Shown here in pieces: positions 1 to 7,095 of a stretch of DNA of 64,000 bases. A model generated the notes under the pieces. It did not search any database. It was not told where the DNA came from and worked only from the letters and a program-made list of their open reading frames with translations. The translations under genes were made by a program, and so were the position numbers. Origin of the DNA: JAZKHE01 sp040385525 (GTDB lineage Bacteria > Bacteroidota > Bacteroidia > UBA4408). Positions within the stretch are counted from its first letter, which is position 1, and the number at the start of each line of letters is the position of its first letter. The stretch lies in assembly GCA_040385525.1 (NCBI GenBank), contig JAZKHE010000004.1, positions 362,513 to 426,512 on the forward strand. Reading direction: 5' to 3'.

Positions 1-1281
1 TACAACTGCTTCTGCAATCATATCAGCAACTCTCGGTCCAATCATATGTACACCTAAAATTTCGTCGGTTGTGCTGTCTGCTAATACTTTTATTACACCA
101 TCGGTATCCATGCTTGCGCGAGCTCTTCCGCTTGCTTTAAATGGAAACGAACCTACTTTGTATTTTTTTCCTTGCTCTTTTAATTGTTCTTCGGTATAAC
201 CTACACTTGCCACTTCTGGCCAAGTATAAACTACTCCAGGAATTAAATTGTAATTAATATGTGGTTTTTGTCCAGCTATAACTTCAGCAACAAATGTTCC
301 TTCTTCTTCTGCTTTGTGCGCTAACATTGCTCCTTTTACAACATCGCCAATTGCGTATATACCCGGAACGCTAGTTTCTAAATGGTCGTTTACTTCTACT
401 TTACCACGAGCATCTGTTTTTAAACCAATTTTTTCTAATCCCAACTTATCTGTATATGCTTTTCTTCCAACTGCTACTATGCAATAATCGCCTTTAAATT
501 CAACTTCTTCACCTTTTGCATTTTCTACTTTTACAATAACTTCTTTTCCTTTTGTTACAGCACTTTTTACTTTATGGCTTAAGAAAAATTCCATTCCTAA
601 TTTAGTCAACGACTTCTGTAACTCTTTGCCCATGGTGCTATCCATAGTTCCAATAATTGACGGAGCAAATTCTATAACCGAAACTTTAGAACCAATACGC
701 GCAAAAACTGAACCTAGTTCTAAGCCAATTACACCACCACCAATTACAATTAAATGTTTAGGAATATCTGTTAAGTTTAATGCTTCTGTTGAAGTAATAA
801 CTCTTTTTTTATCGATTTCAATTCCTGGTAAAGTACTCGGTTTTGAACCCGTTGCAATAATTGTTTTTGATGTTTCTAATTGTTCAACAGAACCATCTTC
901 TTTAGTTACATCAATTATATTTTTTGTGTTGAACGAACCCATTCCTGTGTAAACATCAACTTTGTTTTTTTTCATTAAAAACTGAATGCCCGCAACAGTT
1001 TGAGAAATTACCTCGTCTTTACGTTTTATCATTTGAGGTAAATTTACTTTCACATCTTTTACATCAATTCCATGTTCTTTAAAAGTATGTGTTGCGTTAT
1101 GATAATGTTCTGACGAATCTAATAATGCTTTTGAAGGAATACATCCAACATTTAAACAAGTACCACCTAATGTTTTATATTTTTCAATTAAGGCAACTTT
1201 CATACCCAATTGTGCACATCTTATTGCGCCAACATATCCACCAGGACCTGCTCCAATTATTACAACGTCATACTTTTTCAT
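1..1281 (-). CDS. lpdA: Dihydrolipoyl dehydrogenase (E3), C-terminus cut by window edge
   Basis: FAD-dependent disulfide oxidoreductase that reoxidises dihydrolipoamide in 2-oxoacid dehydrogenase and glycine-cleavage complexes. I translated the frame backwards from the ATG at 1281; 427 codons are open to the window edge, so roughly the last 40 residues of a family usually near 465 are missing. The N-terminal FAD-binding GAGPGGY is at residues 10-16 and the redox disulfide CLNVGC is at 42-47. A second nucleotide-binding motif (IVIGGGVIGLE) and the FAD motif YAIGDV follow, then part of the dimerisation domain. A TAnnTTTG box lies 27 bases upstream, so it has its own promoter. All key residues visible in the retained part are intact. 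Family assignment is very secure; which complex it serves is not visible here. Confidence 0.95.
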   Translation of the reverse strand, partial: MKKYDVVIIGAGPGGYVGAIRCAQLGMKVALIEKYKTLGGTCLNVGCIPSKALLDSSEHYHNATHTFKEHGIDVKDVKVNLPQMIKRKDEVISQTVAGIQFLMKKNKVDVYTGMGSFNTKNIIDVTKEDGSVEQLETSKTIIATGSKPSTLPGIEIDKKRVITSTEALNLTDIPKHLIVIGGGVIGLELGSVFARIGSKVSVIEFAPSIIGTMDSTMGKELQKSLTKLGMEFFLSHKVKSAVTKGKEVIVKVENAKGEEVEFKGDYCIVAVGRKAYTDKLGLEKIGLKTDARGKVEVNDHLETSVPGIYAIGDVVKGAMLAHKAEEEGTFVAEVIAGQKPHINYNLIPGVVYTWPEVASVGYTEEQLKEQGKKYKVGSFPFKASGRARASMDTDGVIKVLADSTTDEILGVHMIGPRVADMIAEAVV

Positions 1282-1308
1282 AATTAATTTTTTAAAGTTT
1301 TACGGCTA

Positions 1309-1316
1309 CAAAGTTA
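1309..1316 (-). promoter_or_regulatory. -7 promoter box for lpdA
   Basis: Reads TAACTTTG on the minus strand, matching the Bacteroidota primary-sigma -7 consensus TAnnTTTG. It ends 27 bases before the lpdA ATG and overlaps the stop region of lnt, so lpdA has its own promoter although lnt lies in the same direction just upstream. Confidence 0.6.
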
Positions 1317-2921
1317 TTGTTTTTTAAAGAATTTTAAGAGTTTAAACCCTATTAATGCAAGTAAGCCCAAAACGCTTGCTAATTGTGCCGATTTACCAAT
1401 TATATCGCCTGTTTTTGTAAACAAAGTGGTTTCGGTATTGGCTAAAATTGTTTCGGTAATTACTGCTTCTTGCCACCAAGCTGTTGGCTGACTTATATCG
1501 CCACGCTGATTAATAAATGCAGAAACTCCTGTGTTGGCAGAACGTGCAATGCTTCTTCTGTTTTCTATAGCGCGTAATTTTGCATACGCTAAATGTTGTT
1601 TGTAGCCGGGTGTATCGTCCCACCAACCATCGTTAGTAATTATAAATAATAAGTTGGCGCCGTTGCGCACGTATTCGCTAACGTAATCAGCATACACCGA
1701 CTCGTAACAAATAATGGGTGCTACTTTTGTGTTTTTATCTTTGGCTAAAAAAACTTCTCTATCGTCTTGCATACCCAAACTACCGCTTGTACCGCCTAAC
1801 TCCAAAGCAAATTTTTCGAACAATTTAAAAAAAGCAGGAAAAGGCATTTTTTCTACACCGGGCACTAAACGAGATTTGTGATAGGCTTGTACTTTTTGAA
1901 CACCATCAATTTGCAAAGCTGTGTTATACGATTCGTAAAATTTGCCGCTTCGTCCATATTTGCGTTTTGTTGGCGACATTTTTTCGCCATCTTGATACAT
2001 GTACATAGTTGAAGCGCCAATTACAATATTCATTTTTGGATATTGTTTTACAAACGAATCTAACAGCACAATAGAGTAATCTTCGTTCATTTCATTTTCC
2101 CAAATATTATCTACAATTGCGGTTTCGGGTCCAACTAAATAGGTTGAATTACTTGTAAGTTGTGTACTTGCAATTTGCATTAATTTTTGCAATTGCTCAT
2201 CGCTTGTCATACCGCTAAACTTTTCGTTATACGGATCAATATTGGGCTGTACAATTGTTATTTGATGAGGCTTTCCTTTTTGTTCGTAATTAAAATACAT
2301 TACATAACTCAACGTAATAGGAACTATAATAAAAAGCAAAAACAAAGCAATTGGCTTAGTTAATTCTTTAAGTGATTTTTGAGAATCAACAATTTTAAAT
2401 AAAAACACATTACTTAACAATACCCACAACGAACCACCCGAAAAACCAGTAAACTCGTACCACTGAATCCATTGGTGATTAGCTGCAAAACCATTTCCTA
2501 AAGTTAGCCAAGGCCAAGTTAAATCCCAGTATTGATGATAATATTCAAACCCCAACCAAAAAACTACAAAAGCAGCTAAACCTAAATTTACAGTTGTGTT
2601 TTTTGCTACTATACGCGATAACAAAAGTATTAAAGCCATAATAATACTGTTGGTAACAATTGCCATGGCTGCACCACCAAACGAAGCAAAATAAACCCAC
2701 CAGGTTACACCTAAATTCCAAACAAAAACGGTGATAAAACTATAAAAGAAAAAATGTTTGTTTTTGTATTTTTCGGGTTGTTGCAACATACGATTGCCAG
2801 CTACCAATAGCGGAACCCAAGCCAAGAATAACAAAGGCGAAAAACCATTTACTGGCCAAGCTGCAGTTAATAGCAAACCGCTTAACAACATTAAAACAAA
2901 TAGTGGAAGTTTTTTAAGCAT
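1314..2921 (-). CDS. lnt: Apolipoprotein N-acyltransferase
   Basis: Inner-membrane enzyme that adds the third acyl chain to the N-terminal cysteine of lipoproteins. The 535 residues show about six hydrophobic segments in the first 210 residues, a periplasmic nitrilase-like domain (about 220-490) and a last membrane segment near 512-530. The nitrilase catalytic triad is visible: Glu266 in VGPETA, Lys349 in YHKSRLVPG and Cys405 in IICYES. The downstream FIITNDGWW and RAIENRRS motifs are typical of Lnt. The ATG at 2921 gives a normal short N-tail before the first membrane helix. The window also holds probable lipoproteins (4269 and 10597 genes) as plausible substrates. Confident call. Confidence 0.95.
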   Translation of the reverse strand: MLKKLPLFVLMLLSGLLLTAAWPVNGFSPLLFLAWVPLLVAGNRMLQQPEKYKNKHFFFYSFITVFVWNLGVTWWVYFASFGGAAMAIVTNSIIMALILLLSRIVAKNTTVNLGLAAFVVFWLGFEYYHQYWDLTWPWLTLGNGFAANHQWIQWYEFTGFSGGSLWVLLSNVFLFKIVDSQKSLKELTKPIALFLLFIIVPITLSYVMYFNYEQKGKPHQITIVQPNIDPYNEKFSGMTSDEQLQKLMQIASTQLTSNSTYLVGPETAIVDNIWENEMNEDYSIVLLDSFVKQYPKMNIVIGASTMYMYQDGEKMSPTKRKYGRSGKFYESYNTALQIDGVQKVQAYHKSRLVPGVEKMPFPAFFKLFEKFALELGGTSGSLGMQDDREVFLAKDKNTKVAPIICYESVYADYVSEYVRNGANLLFIITNDGWWDDTPGYKQHLAYAKLRAIENRRSIARSANTGVSAFINQRGDISQPTAWWQEAVITETILANTETTLFTKTGDIIGKSAQLASVLGLLALIGFKLLKFFKKQ

Positions 2922-2938
2922 AAAATGTATATCTGCAA

Positions 2939-2946
2939 CAAAAATA
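2939..2946 (-). promoter_or_regulatory. -7 promoter box for lnt
   Basis: Minus-strand TATTTTTG, a match to TAnnTTTG, 17 bases upstream of the lnt ATG. Confidence 0.5.
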
Positions 2947-3007
2947 CTATTTTAAATAACTTGTTTTCTTGTTGATACAAAAACATTAATAATATAAGTA
3001 AGTCTTG

Positions 3008-3141
3008 ACCATATAGGAACATAGAAAATTACGCGCTGCTAATAAAACAGAGAGTACATAGTATTTTTCGCAATGCGAAAAACTATTTTAAACTTTTATA
3101 CTACTTGTTATTAATACAATAAACCTATGTACCTATGTGGT
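3008..3141. repeat. Interspersed stem-loop repeat, copy 1
   Basis: A 134-base intergenic element bounded by imperfect inverted repeats: accatataggaacataga (from 3008) pairs with cctatgtacctatgtggt (3124-3141) with three mismatches. Near the middle is a perfect 8-bp hairpin with a 3-base loop (3064-3071 with 3075-3082). The same plan, with different internal sequence but the same outer ends and the same 8+3+8 inner hairpin, recurs at 5496-5620. This looks like a MITE- or REP-like family rather than a terminator, because it lies between divergent genes (lnt and the 3211 gene). Confidence 0.7.
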
Positions 3142-3210
3142 GAAAAAACTAGCAGTAACGACAAGTAGCAAAGCATTTGTTTATTCACCAATAAATGATG
3201 AACTTGCAGT

Positions 3211-3732
3211 ATGATTTTAAAACTAAACCGAAACAAAATATTACTTGCTTTTATTGCCATAGTTGCAGTTTATTTTGTTTTGTATAACTACAATCAGCTT
3301 AAAGACACAAAAACAGCTGAAGGCATTGTAGCAGAAAAATACATTGTTACCAATTTTGACAAACAACAAGGTGCGCAAACCTATTTAGACGACAGCAAAA
3401 TTTATAATATTATAATTTATCCTTCGCCGACTAGCAATAGTATTGAAGCAACTGCAATACACTCAGAAGAAAATTTTGAAACGGGCAAAACGATACCCAT
3501 TCGGTATTACGAAAGCAAAGATAAAAACGAAATAATTTATACGTTTTGGTCGTTTTGGTTTACGAGTATTGTAACCAGCCTTATAATTGTTGTGGTTATT
3601 TTAGCCTTTACATTTAGTTTTATAGATGCCAACGAAATTATTTTATTGCAATTAGGCAAAGGCGGTTTACGTTTAACAAAAAACAATAACAAAGTACAAA
3701 CTAAAACAGAGGTAGTGAAGTTGGAGGGGTAA
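3211..3732 (+). CDS. Membrane protein of unknown function (DUF3592-like layout)
   Basis: 173 residues with one N-terminal membrane segment (about 9-27) and a second near 113-138, leaving a domain of about 85 residues between them that should face outside the cytoplasm, and a basic cytoplasmic tail. The middle part (a short YNIIIYPSPTS strand, then GKTIPIRYYESKD followed by a tryptophan-rich run into the helix) resembles DUF3592-type small membrane proteins in layout; this is inference from pattern, not a secure match. ATG at 3211 sits directly before a normal signal-anchor. It stands alone after a repeat element and before small unknown genes, in an accessory stretch. No function is proposed. 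Confidence 0.65.
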   Translation: MILKLNRNKILLAFIAIVAVYFVLYNYNQLKDTKTAEGIVAEKYIVTNFDKQQGAQTYLDDSKIYNIIIYPSPTSNSIEATAIHSEENFETGKTIPIRYYESKDKNEIIYTFWSFWFTSIVTSLIIVVVILAFTFSFIDANEIILLQLGKGGLRLTKNNNKVQTKTEVVKLEG

Positions 3733-3763
3733 AATTTTTAAATTTTATTAATTATAAAAAGAA

Positions 3764-3771
3764 TATATTTG
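3764..3771 (+). promoter_or_regulatory. -7 promoter box for the 3804 gene
   Basis: TATATTTG matches TAnnTTTG and ends 32 bases before the ATG at 3804. It is 32 bases past the stop of the upstream gene, so the small 3804 gene can be transcribed on its own. Confidence 0.5.
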
Positions 3772-3803
3772 TTTAAAAATTAAGCATAAATTATTTGGCG
3801 ATA

Positions 3804-4199
3804 ATGCACGAACCATACGAAAACCGTTTAAATCATAAAGCAGACTTTAGAGTAAAATATAAATTCAGAAGTCAAGAAGATGGTGGTAGGAAAACAGGTA
3901 ATCCATTCCAAGGAATTCGTTGTGATTTTTCTTATTCTGGAGAATCCGAAAACAAAATGTATATGATATGGCCAGAATTTGAAGATAATGAAGGAAATGT
4001 TATATTGTATAATGACAAATCAGTACCCAATTCAGGTACTGCAAGAATGTGGATTATTAACAATGAAATGAGACCTTTTCATTACGACAAAATTAAAGTT
4101 GGAGTAAAAGGGAATTTCAGAGAGGGTGCAATATATTCAGCAGATTGTGAGGTAATTGAAGAATTAGATTTAAAAATTAACCCCACGAAAAACAAATAA
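3804..4199 (+). CDS. Small cytoplasmic protein of unknown function
   Basis: 131 residues from ATG 3804; a TTG nine bases earlier would add only three residues and has no support. No signal peptide or membrane segment. The sequence is beta-rich with many aromatic and charged residues (MYMIWPEFED, ARMWIINNEMR, KIKVGVKGNFREG). The end, after GAIYSADCEVIEELDL, is compatible with a single beta-barrel such as the EF-Tu domain II-like fold, but this is only an impression from the alternating pattern. Adjacent genes are also small unknowns. No function assigned. Confidence 0.6.
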   Translation: MHEPYENRLNHKADFRVKYKFRSQEDGGRKTGNPFQGIRCDFSYSGESENKMYMIWPEFEDNEGNVILYNDKSVPNSGTARMWIINNEMRPFHYDKIKVGVKGNFREGAIYSADCEVIEELDLKINPTKNK

Positions 4200-4268
4200 C
4201 TTTTACCTCACTTAGCATAGTTTTTAACTTCGCTTTAGGAGAAAAAAAGATTTAACAAATTATAAAAA

Positions 4269-4583
4269 ATGTTACGCTTAATATTCAAATTAATTTTCCT
4301 TTCTTTTATAGTTAACTCTTGTATTGTTAAAAACCAGACTCGAGGAATAAAACACCCTAAATACTGTGACAAAAACCATTTGTTGACAGGAAAAAAAGCA
4401 ATTGTAAAAACAGTTTATGGTAAGCTAAAAAATCAATCAGACGCTGACTTTCCTTATGCGAGAAAACGCCATGCAATGGGCTGTTTAAGACCAATATGGC
4501 CAGTTTATAGGTTAGCGAAAATTTATACTTGTGATAGTTGTACTGTAAAATTCAAGTCGATTGCCTCTAAAAAAGTTGATTAA
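4269..4583 (+). CDS. Small putative lipoprotein, unknown function
   Basis: 104 residues. Residues 1-18 form a short hydrophobic signal ending in the lipobox-like VNSC, so Cys18 is the probable lipidated residue. The mature part is basic and holds five further cysteines, including a CDSC pair near the C-terminus; this suggests disulfides or metal binding, but no known family was recognised. It follows the 3804 gene by about 70 bases, with a weak TAACTTCG box in between. The coding call rests on the clean ATG plus lipoprotein signal; function unknown. Confidence 0.55.
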   Translation: MLRLIFKLIFLSFIVNSCIVKNQTRGIKHPKYCDKNHLLTGKKAIVKTVYGKLKNQSDADFPYARKRHAMGCLRPIWPVYRLAKIYTCDSCTVKFKSIASKKVD

Positions 4584-4802
4584 ACCTCCCTCAGCTTAAT
4601 TGCCAAAACGCAGTAAACTGAAAAATTACAAGAAATTATTTTGTATTTTATTTAATCGTTATTTACAAACTAGTTTTGTTTAAACTTCGATTTAATATTA
4701 GAAAATATTTTTTTGAAAAAAACATATACTTTTTTAAAACCTAAAAACACTGATAGTTCAACGAGTGCGCTTAAAATACTTTCAATTATAAATTCAAACA
4801 TT

Positions 4803-5390
4803 CTACTTCCCTTTTCGCAATGGAAAAATCATATCCATATATTTTACTTTGGAGTTGCGCTCGTAGGATGATGGAATCAATTGCGCTTCTTTTATATCTT
4901 CTACCGAATAAAAAGAATTTGGATTATAAATATTGAGCAATATAATTACGTTTTTTACTTCTTTACGCTTTACAATCGTTAATATCATTTTTACAGGTCC
5001 GCGGCTACCTTGCCCATCAAACATAGTAAAACCATAGTTTGCTTTCTTTAAAGCTTCTACAAGTTCATCACAAGCTTGATTGGTTACAATACGAATTACT
5101 TGTGTGCCAAAAGCTAATTTTTCTTCAATAGTTAAACCCAAATAACTGCCCATGGCATAGCCACCAGCCCAGCCCACATAACACATTACGTTGTTTAAGT
5201 TTTTCATAATTTGGCTAATGGCAATTAACCAAATCAACACTTCAACAAAACCAATAAAAGGTACAATTTTTTTAAATCCTTTAGATGCCAACACCCCACG
5301 CAGAGTTCCTAAACTCACATCGCACATTCTTGCTAAAAAAATAAGAAGTGGAAATACTACCCAGTTATAAATATCTTCGTTAATGGTCAT
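4803..5390 (-). CDS. UPF0316 / DUF2179-type membrane protein
   Basis: 195 residues. Three hydrophobic segments fill the first ~85 residues; the segment around FLARMCDVSLGTLRGVL and the following GWAGGYAMGSYLGLTIEEKLA are characteristic of the UPF0316 (YebE-like) family. The C-terminal part from about 95 on is a soluble DUF2179 (ACT-like) domain with G-x-G-x3-GPVKM and IVKRKEV stretches, a domain that binds small ligands in some family members. Length matches the family. A TAnnTTTG box lies 16 bases upstream of the ATG. Ligand and role in this organism are unknown. Confidence 0.85.
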   Translation of the reverse strand: MTINEDIYNWVVFPLLIFLARMCDVSLGTLRGVLASKGFKKIVPFIGFVEVLIWLIAISQIMKNLNNVMCYVGWAGGYAMGSYLGLTIEEKLAFGTQVIRIVTNQACDELVEALKKANYGFTMFDGQGSRGPVKMILTIVKRKEVKNVIILLNIYNPNSFYSVEDIKEAQLIPSSYERNSKVKYMDMIFPLRKGK

Positions 5391-5406
5391 AATGTAATTT
5401 CAACCG

Positions 5407-5414
5407 CAAATTTA
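5407..5414 (-). promoter_or_regulatory. -7 promoter box for the UPF0316 gene
   Basis: Minus-strand TAAATTTG, matching TAnnTTTG, 16 bases upstream of the ATG at 5390. Confidence 0.55.
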
Positions 5415-5495
5415 AAGTATCTAATTCATAAAATGATACAAATTAGAAGTAAAAGATATACGAAGTGAAATAACTAGCGCTGCACTTGCATTTTA

Positions 5496-5620
5496 ACCAC
5501 ATAGAAACATAGAAGGAAAACTCACACAATAAAAGCTACGCATAGTTTATTGAAGCATGGCTTCAATGCTTTGTGAAACTTTAAAAACTTAAACAATCTA
5601 TATCTATGTAACTATGTGGT
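5496..5620. repeat. Interspersed stem-loop repeat, copy 2
   Basis: A 125-base element in the 325-base gap between the divergent 4803 and 5716 genes. Left end accacatagaaacatagaa (5496-5514) pairs with right end ctatgtaactatgtggt (5604-5620). The centre has a perfect 8-bp hairpin with 3-base loop (5549-5556 with 5560-5567). The outer ends match copy 1 at 3008-3141, while the inner stem differs in sequence but not in geometry, as expected for a structure kept by compensatory change or for two subtypes of one family. Confidence 0.7.
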
Positions 5621-5692
5621 AAAAAATTAACTCATAATACAAGTAATTAAGAAAAACATGCACGAAATAAGTTCTATACAAATCTGTTTTAC

Positions 5693-5700
5693 TATTTTTG
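5693..5700 (+). promoter_or_regulatory. -7 promoter box for the 5716 gene
   Basis: TATTTTTG (TAnnTTTG) ends 15 bases before ATG 5716. Its position rules out the in-frame TTG at 5698 as the start, because that codon lies inside the promoter. Confidence 0.55.
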
Positions 5701-5715
5701 CAAAAACTTTTAACC

Positions 5716-6252
5716 ATGAACGAAACGGAAGACAACGGCGATTTATTTGAATACACTAAAGATTTGAATGAGTTAAAAAATAAATTGTTCGACCCTGAGC
5801 AATACAGCACCCTTATTGTTGCTAACGAAGGTGAGTTAGAAGGTGGTTTTGATAAGTTTTTTGCTTTTGTTTCGAGTAGAGAAAACATCGATTTTAAAGA
5901 AGATGCTTTGGCTATTTTTAAACAAGAAGTGAGTATTGAAGCTGTTATTGATTTTTTAAATACCGAAACCGACGAGAAAAAACGCGCGCAGATACTTTGC
6001 ACCGTTTGGGAAGCTGGTTTAGATGCTACCAAACATATTCCGTATTGGGTTGATTGTGCTATAAAAGGTTCGTTTGAAGAGTGTATTGAAGTGCTTTCGA
6101 TTATTGAAAATATTGAAACAACTTTAGATACTAAAGAAATGGAAGCGCAACAACAAAAACTAAATGCAGTAAAAAATTTAGATGAAAATGCTGATAAATC
6201 TGGATTATTAGATGCTTTAGAAGGTGCTTTGGATTTTTTAAAAACGTACTAG
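5716..6252 (+). CDS. Acidic cytoplasmic protein of unknown function
   Basis: 178 residues from ATG 5716, chosen because the longer frame would begin with a TTG inside the promoter box. No signal or membrane segment. It is strongly acidic and helical, with HEAT-like helix pairs (DALAIFKQEVSIEAVIDFL, then RAQILCTVWEAGLDATKHI, then IKGSFEECIEVLSIIENIE), so a HEAT-like repeat scaffold seems likely. I do not recognise a named family. It stands alone between two repeat blocks. The clear codon pattern and good promoter support a real gene. Confidence 0.75.
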   Translation: MNETEDNGDLFEYTKDLNELKNKLFDPEQYSTLIVANEGELEGGFDKFFAFVSSRENIDFKEDALAIFKQEVSIEAVIDFLNTETDEKKRAQILCTVWEAGLDATKHIPYWVDCAIKGSFEECIEVLSIIENIETTLDTKEMEAQQQKLNAVKNLDENADKSGLLDALEGALDFLKTY

Positions 6253-6340
6253 TTATTTAAACATTGTATTCACAATCATAGCACTAATTTCATTCACTTA
6301 ACTAAACAACAAAGCAAGTAAAAGACTGCATTGGCTCTTT

Positions 6341-6497
6341 ACGTTCATTTTTTGTCTTGACACAAAAAACGAACCAAAAAAAGTCAAAACAAAACGAACG
6401 CCAACACACAAAGCACGTCTGCTCCGCGTTTTGTCAGGCTCACGCTCGCCTCTTGAATTTAAGAATATGCTTCGTTCATAAAGTTTTGTGGTAAATA
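6341..6497 (-). repeat. Interspersed repeat, copy A (inverted partner of the one at the window end)
   Basis: About 157 bases that align along their length, in reverse complement, with 63845-64000. Near-identical blocks include the first 40-odd bases (acgttcattttttgtcttga onwards), the ttttgtcaggctcacgc block and the aagttttgtggtaaat end. The gtcttgac...gtcaa(g/a)ac part is an inverted repeat around a ttttttggttcgtttttt core. A 70-residue open frame on the minus strand (6298-6510) lies almost wholly in it, but is best explained as repeat sequence, not a gene. The rest of the 6253-6643 gap holds only this and the short repeats at 6531-6605. Confidence 0.75.
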
Positions 6498-6530
6498 GGA
6501 GAACTCTCATTAATAATACAATTTACCGAA

Positions 6531-6605
6531 GTTCCGTAGGAACGAACTATTGGTAGAAAAATTAAGTATTAAAGTAAAGCGCCGTAGGAGCGAAATATAT
6601 AAACA
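6531..6605. repeat. Short tandem palindromic repeats (CCGTAGGA core)
   Basis: Two related units: gttccgtaggaacgaactat starting at 6533 and gcgccgtaggagcgaaatat starting at about 6579. The first contains the small palindrome GTTCC-gta-GGAAC; the second is a diverged version. Together with the adjacent 6341-6497 repeat they form a cluster of repeat elements between the 5716 and 6644 genes. Confidence 0.55.
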
Positions 6606-6643
6606 ACAGAAAAAAAATCAAAACAAAAAATAACGCAGGATAT

Positions 6644-7048
6644 TTATCTAAATTGGTATAGCCAATTTACGGCGTCTTCTTCGTTAGCAAACATTTTTGT
6701 GGGTTTTAATGGTTTATCTACCATCATATAAAAATTACCAATAATACGGTGCGCCATCGATTTTAAAACAAATGCTTCTGCTTTAGAATATTTTAAGCCT
6801 TCGCCTTTTGCCACAAAATCTCTGTTGCTTTGATCGGTAGTAGAATGGTCGCCGGGAACCTTTAAAATTGGATACGATTTACCTTCCACCATTTTTTCTA
6901 ATTCAACAAACCACTCACGGGCTTGTTTTTCAGTAAAATGGGCTTCGGGAGCGTAGTTTATTTGTACAATACCATCGCTACGCAACATTATGTCGGAGTG
7001 AGATAATGTAACCCTTTTTAAAACCGTTATTTTTTCGTCTAAAACCAT
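6644..7048 (-). CDS. STAS/SpoIIAA-like protein of unknown function
   Basis: 134 residues, soluble. The pattern (strand-rich start, then HFTEKQAREWFVELEKMVEGKSYPILKVPGDH, then KAEAFVLKSMAHRIIGNFYMM and the end FANEEDAVNWLYQF) fits the STAS/SpoIIAA-like fold found in many short Bacteroidota proteins: a beta strand followed by a helix, and a final E-D-A-x-x-WL helix. These proteins are thought to be regulatory or lipid-binding modules; no partner is visible nearby. A good TAnnTTTG box precedes the ATG by 11 bases. Fold assignment is inference. Confidence 0.75.
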   Translation of the reverse strand: MVLDEKITVLKRVTLSHSDIMLRSDGIVQINYAPEAHFTEKQAREWFVELEKMVEGKSYPILKVPGDHSTTDQSNRDFVAKGEGLKYSKAEAFVLKSMAHRIIGNFYMMVDKPLKPTKMFANEEDAVNWLYQFR

Positions 7049-7059
7049 ATTTTATATCA

Positions 7060-7067
7060 CAAATATA
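7060..7067 (-). promoter_or_regulatory. -7 promoter box for the 6644-7048 gene
   Basis: Minus-strand TATATTTG (TAnnTTTG) 11 bases upstream of the ATG at 7048, between this gene and the end of nnr. Confidence 0.55.
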
Positions 7068-7095
7068 GTTTTTTAATCGATTAAAACAAAATAAA

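Noticed and set aside
5604..6032. 142-residue minus-strand frame opposite the 5716 gene
   Set aside because: Overlaps a gene with a good promoter and a better protein; Ser/Lys-rich shadow.
6298..6510. 70-residue minus-strand open frame
   Set aside because: It lies almost entirely in the dispersed repeat 6341-6497, whose other copy at the window end gives a similar frame only because the DNA is repeated; no signal of protein-level constraint.
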